Shown here in pieces: positions 19,164 through 27,534 of a stretch of 64,000 bases of DNA. The notes beneath the pieces are model-generated. The model worked only from the letters and a program-made list of their open reading frames with translations, was not told the DNA's origin and ran no database searches. The stretch is from CAVZYN01 sp963779515 (GTDB lineage Bacteria > Pseudomonadota > Alphaproteobacteria > Rhizobiales > Hyphomicrobiaceae), in the NCBI GenBank assembly GCA_963779515.1, contig CAVZYN010000018.1, positions 620,001-684,000 on the forward strand. The letters run 5' to 3'. Position 1 is the first letter of the stretch. Each line of letters begins with the position of its first letter. Position numbers and translations under genes: made by a program.

Positions 19164-20231
19164 GTGGCAACTCTCGACATCAAGCAAATTGTGAAGTCGT
19201 TTGGCGCCCAGCAGGTCCTGCATGGCATCGACATAGCGGTTTCAGATGGCGAATTCTTGGTTCTTGTGGGACCGTCTGGTTGCGGAAAATCCACGCTATT
19301 GCGCATGATCGCGGGCCTCGAGTCGATCACCGCTGGCGATATCGAAATTGGCGGCAAGGTCGTCAATGACCTTCCTCCGCGCGATCGCGACATCGCGATG
19401 GTGTTCCAGGACTACGCTCTTTATCCGCACAAATCGGTTGCGGAAAACATCGGTTTCGGGTTGCGCATGCGGGGCGCCGGCAAAGCCACGATCGAACAGC
19501 GCGTGGCGGAAGCAGCGAATATCTTGCAGATCGGGCATTTGCTGGACCGTCGGCCATCTCAATTGTCGGGCGGTCAGCGTCAGCGAGTCGCCATGGGGCG
19601 CGCCATCGTGCGCGACACAAAACTGTTTCTGTTCGACGAGCCTTTGTCAAATCTCGACGCGCAGTTGCGCTCGGAAATGCGGCTCGAGATAAAGAAGCTG
19701 CATCAGCGGCTAAAAAACACGATCGTTTATGTGACGCATGATCAGGTCGAGGCGATGACGCTGGCCGACCGGATTGCCATCATGCGCGCCGGCCATGTCG
19801 AGCAGCTCGGTACGCCCGATCAGGTTTATAACCATCCAAGGAGCACCTTCGTTGCCGGGTTCATCGGCTCGCCACCGATGAACTTCGCCTCGGCAATCGT
19901 CAGTGCGGATGGCGCGACCGTTGAACTGAAGGGGGGCCTGCGCTTGGCGATCCCCGAGGCGCGGCGCGCGCGCGTGACCGGCCCGGTCAAGTTCGGCATC
20001 CGGCCGGAACATGTCGCCATCGGCGGCGCCAGCCCAATCGAGGCGACCGTCGTCTTGACTGAGCCACTGGGCGCGGAGACGCTGGCGCTGATCCGGCTCG
20101 GCGATGTCGAGATCACAGGCCGGTTTCCGCCCGATGCAGGTCTCAAGCCCGGCACCAAGATCCCCGTGAGCCTTGCCATGACCAAGATCCATCTATTTGA
20201 TGAAAAGACCGGACTTGCTCTGGCAGCCTAA
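19164..20231 (+). CDS. Sugar ABC transporter ATPase (MalK/UgpC type)
   Basis: A 355-residue ATPase with Walker A GPSGCGKST (about residues 38-46), signature LSGGQRQR, Walker B LFLFDEP and switch His in YVTHDQ. The C-terminal regulatory/TOBE region begins after residue 235 with the family motif FVAGFIGSPPMNF. It powers a carbohydrate importer of the CUT1 class. The start is GTG at 19164. It is first in an operon with the binding protein and two permeases. Having the ATPase gene first is a common order in alphaproteobacteria. Confidence 0.93.
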   Translation: MATLDIKQIVKSFGAQQVLHGIDIAVSDGEFLVLVGPSGCGKSTLLRMIAGLESITAGDIEIGGKVVNDLPPRDRDIAMVFQDYALYPHKSVAENIGFGLRMRGAGKATIEQRVAEAANILQIGHLLDRRPSQLSGGQRQRVAMGRAIVRDTKLFLFDEPLSNLDAQLRSEMRLEIKKLHQRLKNTIVYVTHDQVEAMTLADRIAIMRAGHVEQLGTPDQVYNHPRSTFVAGFIGSPPMNFASAIVSADGATVELKGGLRLAIPEARRARVTGPVKFGIRPEHVAIGGASPIEATVVLTEPLGAETLALIRLGDVEITGRFPPDAGLKPGTKIPVSLAMTKIHLFDEKTGLALAA

Positions 20232-20290
20232 GAAAAAAGCCTGCTGCACAAGGCAGCTATGAATGTTCGCAGACCTAAAGGGAGGACGAC

Positions 20291-21559
20291 ATGAAATTCG
20301 GAAACAGAGTGGCGGTTGCACTGACAGCGGCGGTCGCGGTCATGGCCTCGAGCGCCGCATGGGCGCAGCAGACCACACTTCGCATTTTTACCGGCGGGCA
20401 ACAGCGCCCCGATGTGATGCGCAAGATCCTCGACGTCTATCAGTCCAAGAACCCGAACGTGAAGGTCGATATCGAGATCGGCGGCGCGACGTCCGAGCAG
20501 CAGCAGCAGTATCTAAACACGGTGCTCGCCGCGAAGGATGCCGCCCTCGATGTCGTGTTGATCGACGTCATTCGCCCCGCGCAGTGGGCAGCGGCTCAGT
20601 GGGCCGAGCCACTCGACAGCTATCTCGGCGCCGACAAAGCAAAGGTCATGGCCGAGTACCTGCCCGCCTATCGGGAGGCCAACATCGTCGATGGCAAGGT
20701 GATTGCGCTCCCTTATTTTGCCGACGCCCAGTTTCTCTACTACCGCAAGGACCTGCTCGAAAAACACGGCGTCGCCCCTCCCAAGACCTGGGATGAGCTG
20801 AAGGCGGGTGCTGAAAAGATCCAGAAGGCGGAAGGCAACGCCCAGCTATCGGGCTTCCAAACCGCTGGCGCGCCGATCGAAGGCACTGTGTGCACCTATC
20901 TCGTGCCGATGTGGGGCGCGGGTGGCGCGTTGACCGATGCTGCTGGCAAGCTGACGCTGACAACCGATGCCGCCAAGAAGCCGTTCGCGCTGTGGGATGA
21001 TCTGAAGAAGGCAAATGTCACGCCGCCCAACCTCGCCGAAATCCCGACGGATCGCATTCGTCAGAATTTCCAGGCCGGAAATCTCGTGTACGGCATGACA
21101 TGGGGCTATGTCTGGAACCGCTCGCAGAATGACGCCGACTCGACTGTGAAAGGCAAAACCGGCGTGGTGCCGCTGCCGGGCTTCACCGCTGACAAGGCCT
21201 CGACTTGCATCGGTGGTTGGCAAGTCGCCGTCACGGCGTTCTCGAAGAACAAAGCCGAAGCGGTAAAGCTCATCCGCTGGCTCTCCTCGCCCGAAGTTTC
21301 GAAGATGCAGGCGATTGAAGCCTCGCATCTGCCGGTGTTCGCCTCGGTCTACACCGACGCGGACGTACTCGCGAAGAACCCCTGGTTCAAGGACGCTCTG
21401 CCGGTTGTCCAGAGTGCTCGGTCACGTCCGGTCTCCGCGCGCTACACGGAAATTTCCGAGATCATCCGCACCAACATGAACGCCTATCTCGCCGGGACCA
21501 AGACCGGCGATGCGGCGCTTGCGGACATGCAAGGCAAACTCGGCGCGATCTACAAGTAA
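20291..21559 (+). CDS. Extracellular sugar-binding protein (family 1)
   Basis: A 422-residue periplasmic solute-binding protein. The signal peptide is clear (about residues 1-26, cleavage after SSAAWA). The mature part starts with TTLRIFTGGQQRPDVM and has the usual family-1 layout with TWDELKAGAEKIQKAE and AGNLVYGMTWGY. It carries a carbohydrate to the MalF/MalG-like permeases. A strong ribosome site (gggaggac) precedes the ATG. The gene is followed by a stable hairpin before the permeases, as often seen where the binding protein is made in excess. Confidence 0.92.
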   Translation: MKFGNRVAVALTAAVAVMASSAAWAQQTTLRIFTGGQQRPDVMRKILDVYQSKNPNVKVDIEIGGATSEQQQQYLNTVLAAKDAALDVVLIDVIRPAQWAAAQWAEPLDSYLGADKAKVMAEYLPAYREANIVDGKVIALPYFADAQFLYYRKDLLEKHGVAPPKTWDELKAGAEKIQKAEGNAQLSGFQTAGAPIEGTVCTYLVPMWGAGGALTDAAGKLTLTTDAAKKPFALWDDLKKANVTPPNLAEIPTDRIRQNFQAGNLVYGMTWGYVWNRSQNDADSTVKGKTGVVPLPGFTADKASTCIGGWQVAVTAFSKNKAEAVKLIRWLSSPEVSKMQAIEASHLPVFASVYTDADVLAKNPWFKDALPVVQSARSRPVSARYTEISEIIRTNMNAYLAGTKTGDAALADMQGKLGAIYK

Positions 21560-21573
21560 TATCACTGAGTGAT

Positions 21574-21601
21574 GCCCTCTCCCTATTCGCAGGGAGAGGG
21601 C
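21574..21601 (+). promoter_or_regulatory. Intergenic hairpin between binding protein and permease genes
   Basis: A perfect 11-bp stem (gccctctccct / agggagagggc) with a six-base loop and no T-run. It probably acts as an mRNA-stabilising or partial attenuation element, giving more binding protein than permease. It also resembles the short palindromic repeats seen elsewhere in the window. Confidence 0.6.
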
Positions 21602-21614
21602 GCGACGGGCCACC

Positions 21615-22535
21615 ATGACCGCAACGCCCATCAAGCACAAACTGACTCCGCTCGAACGATCGGAGCGGCGGCTTGGCTATATGATGCTCGCACCGGCCTT
21701 TGTCCTGTTGGCGGCCGTCGTCCTCTACCCCATCACCCAACTCGTCGAGACAAGTTTTCGCTTCCAGCATCTGGCGCAGCCGTGGCGCGGTACGCCGTTC
21801 GTCGGTTTCGAAAACTATGCGCGTGCGCTGGGCGACGAACGCTTCTGGGAAGCAACATGGCACACCGTTCTTTTCATTCTCATCACGGTTCCCGGCGGCG
21901 TAGTACTGGGGCTCGGCCTCGCACTGTTGGCCAACAAACCCTTTAGAATCAAGTGGCCCGTGCGGCTCGGGCTTTTGTTGCCGTGGGCGTTGCCACTGGT
22001 GTTCGCCGGCCTGATCTTCCGCTGGTTCTTCGAGTACAACGTCGGCATCGCCAACGCGATGCTGACGACGTTTGGATTTCAACCGCAGAACTGGCTGACG
22101 AGTCCAGGCCTCGCATTCTTTGCAATATGCCTCGCGATCATTTGGAAATCGTCGAGCTTTGCAGCGCTCGTTTTGCTCGCGGGCCTACAGACGATCCCGA
22201 AATCGCTCTATGAGGCAGCTGAGGTCGACGGCGCATCGACGTGGTCGCAGTTCTGGGAAATCACGCTGCCGATGCTGCGGCCCGCGATCTTCGTCGCCTT
22301 GATTTTCCGCACCATCACTGCGATTCAGACGTTCGATATTCCCTACGCGATGACCAACGGCGGCCCCGGCAATGCGACCGAAACGCTGGCCATGTACATC
22401 CACAAAACAACGATCGACGCCCTCGACTTCGGCTACGGCTCGGCGCTCGCGATGCTGATGTTCGCCGTCTCCGTGATCGCGACCACCGGATACCTGCGCT
22501 ACACGCGCCGCGATCCAGCGCAGGGGCGCGCGTGA
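21615..22535 (+). CDS. Sugar ABC transporter permease (MalF type)
   Basis: A 306-residue inner-membrane permease with six predicted membrane segments. The EAA loop is present as LYEAAEVDGASTWSQFWEITLPML, which docks onto the ATPase. The family motif RWFFEYNVGIANAML precedes it. ATG 21615 lies just after the hairpin. The stop overlaps the next permease (TGATG), so both halves are made together. Confidence 0.93.
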   Translation: MTATPIKHKLTPLERSERRLGYMMLAPAFVLLAAVVLYPITQLVETSFRFQHLAQPWRGTPFVGFENYARALGDERFWEATWHTVLFILITVPGGVVLGLGLALLANKPFRIKWPVRLGLLLPWALPLVFAGLIFRWFFEYNVGIANAMLTTFGFQPQNWLTSPGLAFFAICLAIIWKSSSFAALVLLAGLQTIPKSLYEAAEVDGASTWSQFWEITLPMLRPAIFVALIFRTITAIQTFDIPYAMTNGGPGNATETLAMYIHKTTIDALDFGYGSALAMLMFAVSVIATTGYLRYTRRDPAQGRA

Positions 22536-23365
22536 TGATCACATTTCCCGGTCCGCGCAAGATGGTCTGGCTCGCCGCGTTGATCGTTGCCGTCAATGGC
22601 TTCTTTCCCGCGGTCTGGGTGTTGCTGACATCCTTCAAGACCGAGAGCGAACTGCTGCGCGTGCCGATCACGATCTGGCCCGCCGCCGCCACCCTCGAGA
22701 ATTACATCCGCGTCTTCACCGATCAGCCGATCGGACGGTTCCTATGGAACTCGTTTGTCGTTGCGACCGCATCGACCATCATCTGCGTCGTGGTCTCTGC
22801 CCTCGCCGCCTATGCGCTGGTGCGGTTGCGGCTTCCCGCGCCCGGCTTGATCCTGTCGACTCTACTCGCCGTCTCGATGTTCCCGCTGATTTCGCTCGTC
22901 GTCCCGCTGTTCCAGGTGATGCGCGATTTCGGCCTCCTCAATACCTGGCCCGCTCTCATCCTGCCCTATGCCGTGCTGTCGATGCCCGTCTGCACACTCG
23001 TCTTGATCTCGTTTTTCCAGGACATCCCGCGCGATCTCGAGAACGCGGCCATGATCGACGGCTGCTCGCGGCTCGGCGCGCTCTGGCACGTGGTGATCCC
23101 GTTGACCGCGCCTGGTGTGTTCACGGCCGCGATCCTGTCGTTCGTCAATGCCTGGGATGAATTCCTGCTCGCGCTGACATTGAGCCCGCGCGTCGCAAGC
23201 CGCACTGTGCCCGTCGGAATCACGCTGTATCAAGGCGAATTCTCGTTCCCCTGGCCGATTATCTCCGCGGCTCTGATTGTCGCGCTGGTGCCCGTCTGCA
23301 TCTTGATTGCCGTATTCCAGGAGCGCGTCGTATCGGGCCTGACCAGCGGCGGCATGAAAGGGTGA
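22535..23365 (+). CDS. Sugar ABC transporter permease (MalG type)
   Basis: A 276-residue permease with about six membrane segments and the EAA loop LENAAMIDGCSRLGALWHVVIP. ATG 22535 overlaps the upstream stop as TGATG; a longer upstream reading would overlap the MalF-type gene by nearly 300 bases and is rejected. It ends with LTSGGMKG, typical of CUT1 permeases. It pairs with the upstream MalF-like protein to form the channel. Confidence 0.93.
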   Translation: MITFPGPRKMVWLAALIVAVNGFFPAVWVLLTSFKTESELLRVPITIWPAAATLENYIRVFTDQPIGRFLWNSFVVATASTIICVVVSALAAYALVRLRLPAPGLILSTLLAVSMFPLISLVVPLFQVMRDFGLLNTWPALILPYAVLSMPVCTLVLISFFQDIPRDLENAAMIDGCSRLGALWHVVIPLTAPGVFTAAILSFVNAWDEFLLALTLSPRVASRTVPVGITLYQGEFSFPWPIISAALIVALVPVCILIAVFQERVVSGLTSGGMKG

Positions 23366-23368
23366 GCC

Positions 23369-24417
23369 ATGCTAGCCGATCGCATTGAAGCGAAGTGGAT
23401 CGACACCTTCGCCGAGATTTTCGCGCTCTCAAAGATCGGTGGCTGGCGAGCCCGTCGCGATCCTCTCCGAATCCCAATCGCGCGCGCTCAATGTGCATTT
23501 GGCCGAGCTCGCGGCCCACCGGCTCGGCGCCAAGCCGTTTCATCTGATCGTGCCGACTCCACGCAATCCACACACGACGCCCGTCCGCTCGACCGGTTCG
23601 AGCATCGCGATCGGCGGCCTCGCGCCCGTCGTCGGCGCACTCAAGGCGTCGCCCGTCATCATTGATCTCACCGTCGAAGGCCTGATGCACGCGCGCGAGA
23701 CCGCCGAGATCCTCGAAGTCCGGCGCGCGCATCCTGACGATCTCTAATGAACATCCTGAAGCGCTCGAACGCCTCGTGCCCGAAGCCGCCGACGAAGCGC
23801 GTGTGCGCGCCGCCGTGAAGCGCGTGAAGTCTGCAAAGCAAATGACCGTCACGTCGGCGGCGGGCAGCGATCTCACCGTCGACATCGCCGGTGCCGCGAC
23901 TGTGGGCGTGTGGGGGTTCACATCGAAGCCCGGCACGCTGCAGCACGTTCCGGGCGGGCTCGTTGTCAGTTTCCCAAAAGCCGGTGCGGTACGTGGCCGC
24001 TTGGTGTTCGCGCCTGGAGACGCCAACCTCACCTTCAAGCGCTTCTTCGAAAGCAATGTGACGGCGACGATCGACGACGATCACATCACGCGCATCGACG
24101 GCACCGGCGCCGATGCCGAGTTGATGCGGCGCGGTCTCGCGGCGTGGGGCGATCGCGGCGCCTACGCCGTCAGTCACGTCGGCTTCGGCATGAACAGGCG
24201 CGCGCGCTTGGAGTTGCTCGCCGCCTACGATCAGCGCGACACCAACGGTACGGAAATCCGCGCGGTCGCCGGAAATTTTCTGTTCTCGACCGGCGCCAAC
24301 GAGTTCGCGGGGCGCTTCACCGCGGGCCATTTCGATTTGCCGATGATGGGCACGACGATCGCGCTCGATGGCGCGATTGTCGTCCGTGACGGCGTGCTGC
24401 AAGACGATTTTGGCTAA
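23369..24417 (+). CDS. 2,5-dihydroxypyridine 5,6-dioxygenase-like (NicX/M29-like) protein, two frameshifts
   Basis: The product would be about 348 residues once two extra bases are removed, near 23439-23442 and at 23720-23721. The first correction joins MLADRIEAKWIDTFAEIF to GEPVAILSESQSRALN; the second gives EILEVGARILTISNEHPE, a strongly conserved family motif. The last part contains GTGADAELMRRGLAAWG and a C-terminal HFDLPMMGTTIALDG. The family includes NicX-type ring-opening dioxygenases and M29-like proteins, so the reaction is uncertain. It starts three bases after the MalG-type stop, so it belongs to the sugar-transporter operon. Both breaks look like single-base insertions, so this may be an intact gene with sequence errors. 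Confidence 0.75.
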
Positions 24418-24635
24418 ACGGCGATCCAAAATGAGCGAATTGGCGATGGGCTAACAACACGTGTTTGCGGCTCAGCGGCGGCGATCTGTTCGGCTGCCAT
24501 GTCGGCACCTCTCCGGCGGGGTGTTCGGACGTCACCCGGCTCCGCTCAAAACGTCGACCGGTGCGCACAAGATGGTAAATGCGGCATCGACCTTGTCTTC
24601 GGTGCTTGCGCAGACCCGATCGGGACGACACCCTG

Positions 24636-24727
24636 CTCACCACTCACCACTCACCACTCACCACTCACCACTCACCACTCACCACTCACCACTCACCACT
24701 CACCACTCACCACTCACCTCACCACTC
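24636..24727. repeat. Heptanucleotide minisatellite
   Basis: Eleven perfect tandem copies of ctcacca at 24636-24712, then a partial unit and one more copy at 24718-24724. It ends directly at the ATG of the multicopper oxidase. The seven-base unit is not a multiple of three, so a change in copy number would shift any translation entering from upstream. The 310-base gap it lies in (24418-24727) holds nothing else I recognise. Confidence 0.95.
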
Positions 24728-25885
24728 ATGCTCCGCTGCCTCCACATCCTCTGCACGCTCCTCCTGCTCGCCCTCGCGCCCGCCGGCGCCGCGGCGCAAG
24801 CGTCGCTCCTCGACGTCTACAAGCCCGCGCTCCCCGGCGGCAAACTCCGCACCTACTACATCGCCGCCGAGGAGATCACCTGGAACTACGCGCCCTCCGG
24901 CCAGGACGAGGTGATGGGCCATCATCTCCACGGCGACCGCGCACTTTATGTTGAGCGCTCCGCCGACTCGCTCGGCGCCGCGGTCAAGAAAGCGATCTAC
25001 GTCGCCTACACCGACGACACCTTCGCGACGCCCATCGCCCGCCCGCCGGAAGACGCCTACCTCGGCCTCCTTGGCCCGATCCTGCGCGCCGAGGTCGGCG
25101 ACGTCATCCGCGTCATCTTCCGCAACAAAACCGCGCGCGAATATTCGCTGCACCCGCACGGCGTCTTCTACACCAAGGCGGATGAAGGCGCCGGCTACAA
25201 CGACGGCACCTCCCTCACCGAGAAGCGCGACGACGCCGTCCGCCCCGGCGACACGCAGATCTATGTCTGGCAAGTTCCCGACCGTGCCGGCCCCGGCCCG
25301 CGCGATCCCAGTTCCATCGCCTGGCCCTATCACAGCCACGTCGACGAGCCCGCCGACACCAACTCAGGCCTCATCGGCGCGATCATCATCACCGCGCGTG
25401 GCAAGGCCGGCACCAACGCGCGCCCCAAAGGCGTCGACCGCGAACTCATCACGCTCTGGAAAATCTTCGACGAAGGCAAGAGCTGGTACGCAGCCGATAA
25501 CGCGCGCGCCTCGAACCTCGACCTCGACGCCATCCGCCGCGACGCAGCCCGCCTTGCGCGCCTCCAGCGCGGCAACCAGAAGCACGCCATCAACGGCTTC
25601 ATCTTCGGCAACATGCCCGTCCCCGAGATGCGCCGCGGCCAGCGTGTGCGCTGGCACATCATCGCCCTCGGCGGCGTCCAGGATGTCCACACCGTCCACT
25701 GGCACGGCGGCACCGTCCTCGCCCAAGGCCGCCGCAAGGACGTCGTCAGCATCCTTCCAGCCGAATCCCTCACTGTCGACATGACCGCCGACAACCCCGG
25801 CACCTGGATGCTGCACTGCCACGTCGACGAGCACATGCAGGCCGGCATGCACGCCCGCTACCGCATCCTCCCCGCCACCCGTTGA
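24728..25885 (+). CDS. Two-domain multicopper oxidase
   Basis: A secreted copper oxidase of 385 residues. A signal peptide is visible (residues 1-23, ending AGAAAQ). Copper ligands are present in order: SLHPHGV and PYHSHVDE in the first cupredoxin domain, then HTVHWHG and LHCHVDEHMQAGM in the second. All four motifs are intact, so a type 1/2/3 centre is possible. The length is shorter than classic three-domain laccases and fits two-domain enzymes that trimerise. The reading frame is open upstream through the ctcacca repeats to a GTG at 24461, but ATG 24728 directly precedes the signal peptide. No good ribosome site lies before it. A role in phenol or metal oxidation is inference. Confidence 0.88.
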   Translation: MLRCLHILCTLLLLALAPAGAAAQASLLDVYKPALPGGKLRTYYIAAEEITWNYAPSGQDEVMGHHLHGDRALYVERSADSLGAAVKKAIYVAYTDDTFATPIARPPEDAYLGLLGPILRAEVGDVIRVIFRNKTAREYSLHPHGVFYTKADEGAGYNDGTSLTEKRDDAVRPGDTQIYVWQVPDRAGPGPRDPSSIAWPYHSHVDEPADTNSGLIGAIIITARGKAGTNARPKGVDRELITLWKIFDEGKSWYAADNARASNLDLDAIRRDAARLARLQRGNQKHAINGFIFGNMPVPEMRRGQRVRWHIIALGGVQDVHTVHWHGGTVLAQGRRKDVVSILPAESLTVDMTADNPGTWMLHCHVDEHMQAGMHARYRILPATR

Positions 25886-26574
25886 CGCTCTCCCTCTTCC
25901 CATTTCTTCTTCCTTCTCCCGTGGGGAGAAGGTGGCGCGTCCGAGCGAAGCCCGGCTTCGCGACGAAGCGCCGGATGAGGGGGCGGACCCGCACACAGAG
26001 CGTACCGCAATCCTCCACCCGGCCGCCATGGTTCGACACGCTCACCATAAGGCGGATTGGAAGCAGCACGGGGTCGTCGAACCGCCTCACCCTGAGCCTG
26101 TCGAAGGGCGAGCGGCCCAGCTGCGGCGCCATCAACGCGCATCTCTCCCACGTCATTCCGGCGCAGGCCGGAACCCAAGCGGGCGGAAGACGTGCATGTG
26201 AGCCGCAAGCGAAACCTGCAAGTGGGCATGCCCTCGGACTTGTTCCGAGGGAGAGGGCAGCGGCAGGCTCAGACCAAGATGCTCCCGCGAAGTGCTGAGT
26301 GGGGCGACCCCTGCAATACGAAAGCATGTGCAGACCGGGTGTTCAATCCCGGCCTGCACATGTGCACTGCATCTACCAGTCAATATCATTAGGTATTGAA
26401 ACCGGGAATTGCGGAGACCGCTAATGTATAGTTTGCGAAAGTGCGGCAGACGCCGTGCGGAGAGTTTTTGACCCGATCGCAAAACCGAAGCTGTGTCGTT
26501 CCGCACAAATTCCAAAATATCGACTGACGCGAAGTTTCATCTTGCGTCGAAGCAGTCGGGCCGGGGACGCGTGC
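25886..26574. other. Repeat-rich intergenic island
   Basis: 689 bases without a supported gene. It holds a chain of short dispersed repeats of types common in alphaproteobacteria: a hairpin repeat at 25912-25932, a ccctgagcctgtcgaaggg element near 26091-26109, an attccggcgcaggccggaa palindrome near 26155-26173, and a cggacttgttccgaggg hairpin near 26235-26251. The last part (26380-26574) is less GC-rich and has no recognised feature. Confidence 0.7.
25912..25975. repeat. REP-like hairpin repeat
   Basis: Stem ccttctccc / ggggagaagg, followed after a short variable part by cggatgaggggg near 25970. The same layout, a ctcccc/ggggag hairpin then a cggatgagggg tail, occurs three times at 35067, 35227 and 35387, so it is a dispersed extragenic repeat family. 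Confidence 0.75.
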
Positions 26575-27273
26575 TCAATCTCCGGCAACTTGATCAATCA
26601 AGTGCTTCAATGCTTTGATGTCACACACAATTTCATGTGCGGTTGGTCGATGGATGACTCCAATCTGCTCGAGCCGGCTCAACTCGCGAGTAACTGCCTC
26701 TCGATGTGTGCTGATGCGATTGGCAATCTCGGCGTGCGTCGGAGCAGGCGCAATTTTGACCATTGCGCTAGCCTCACCGCCGCCAGTCGCAAGTCGCAGC
26801 AGCTCAGCCTGTATCCGGTTGCCAACGGCAAGCGTACTGAATTCGAAGACCCGAGTTGTAAGCTCGCGGATCTGGGCGATCGCTTGGCGCAGAAAGGCCA
26901 AAGCAGCCACGGGGTGCTTTTCTAGAATGGCTGTGAAATGCGTCGCGGACATCATGCCGACCACACACGCCTGCAGCGCTTCCACGCTTGCTGAGCGCGG
27001 CTTCCCGTCGATCGCGGAATACTCGCCGAAGAACTGCCCGGGTCCGATATCACGCAGCGAAACCACGCGCCCGCTTGCGGCATAGATCATGACACGTGCT
27101 CGCCCCGACACCAGAATACAGACGTCGCGTGTGTCGTCCGCATAATGGACGATGACTTCCTTGGCCTCGAATGTTTTCCAGTGACAGCATTGCTCGATCG
27201 TGGCCCGGGCGTCTGGCGCCAGATCCTGGAAGAGCGAGACGTGAGCCAAAGAATGCGTCTTTGATGAAGACAT
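26575..27273 (-). CDS. Crp/Fnr-family transcriptional regulator
   Basis: A 232-residue regulator with an N-terminal cyclic-nucleotide-binding fold (about residues 12-125, with DIGPGQFFGEYSAIDGKPRSA in the phosphate-binding cassette). A C-terminal Crp-type winged helix follows (PTHAEIANRISTHREAVTRELSRLEQIGVI). The FGE..(I)DGKPRSA loop has the Arg-Ser pair of true cAMP binders, so ligand binding is plausible. No Fnr-type Cys cluster is seen. ATG 27273 is used; a GTG at 27288 is also in frame. It is divergent from an adenylate cyclase gene, which makes a cAMP-linked control circuit likely (inference). Confidence 0.9.
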   Translation of the reverse strand: MSSSKTHSLAHVSLFQDLAPDARATIEQCCHWKTFEAKEVIVHYADDTRDVCILVSGRARVMIYAASGRVVSLRDIGPGQFFGEYSAIDGKPRSASVEALQACVVGMMSATHFTAILEKHPVAALAFLRQAIAQIRELTTRVFEFSTLAVGNRIQAELLRLATGGGEASAMVKIAPAPTHAEIANRISTHREAVTRELSRLEQIGVIHRPTAHEIVCDIKALKHLIDQVAGD

Positions 27274-27386
27274 GGAACGTGCCCGCACACTGTGACCGCC
27301 AATTTATTATGAGTCCTAGCCCCGCAGCGGCCAGTCCGCAATCGCGGCTGAGGCACGGCGGCAATCGGTGAAAACAAAAAAGAATA

Positions 27387-27416
27387 ATGTCATTAAATCA
27401 ATGACTTATATGACAT
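27387..27416. promoter_or_regulatory. Candidate operator between crp-like and cyclase genes
   Basis: Inverted repeat atgtcat (27387-27393) and atgacat (27410-27416), with an inner tcatt/aatga palindrome at 27390-27404. It sits in the AT-rich part of the divergent intergenic region and could be the binding site of the adjacent Crp/Fnr protein or another dimeric regulator. It does not closely match the classic Crp consensus tgtga-n6-tcaca. Confidence 0.45.
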
Positions 27417-27534
27417 GATCCGCTGGCAAATCTATGCCGATATGATCGACTGCGCTTGCTGTCGATCATTTGACGGCCCTCCGGCTCCGGATAGAGTGTG
27501 AGAATATTCATATGTGTGGTTCGGGGCCCCCAAT

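Noticed and set aside
24636..24727. The heptamer array as a coding repeat of a separate small protein
   Set aside because: All frames through it give simple Thr/His/Ser/Pro/Leu runs, and no start with a ribosome site supports a distinct gene.
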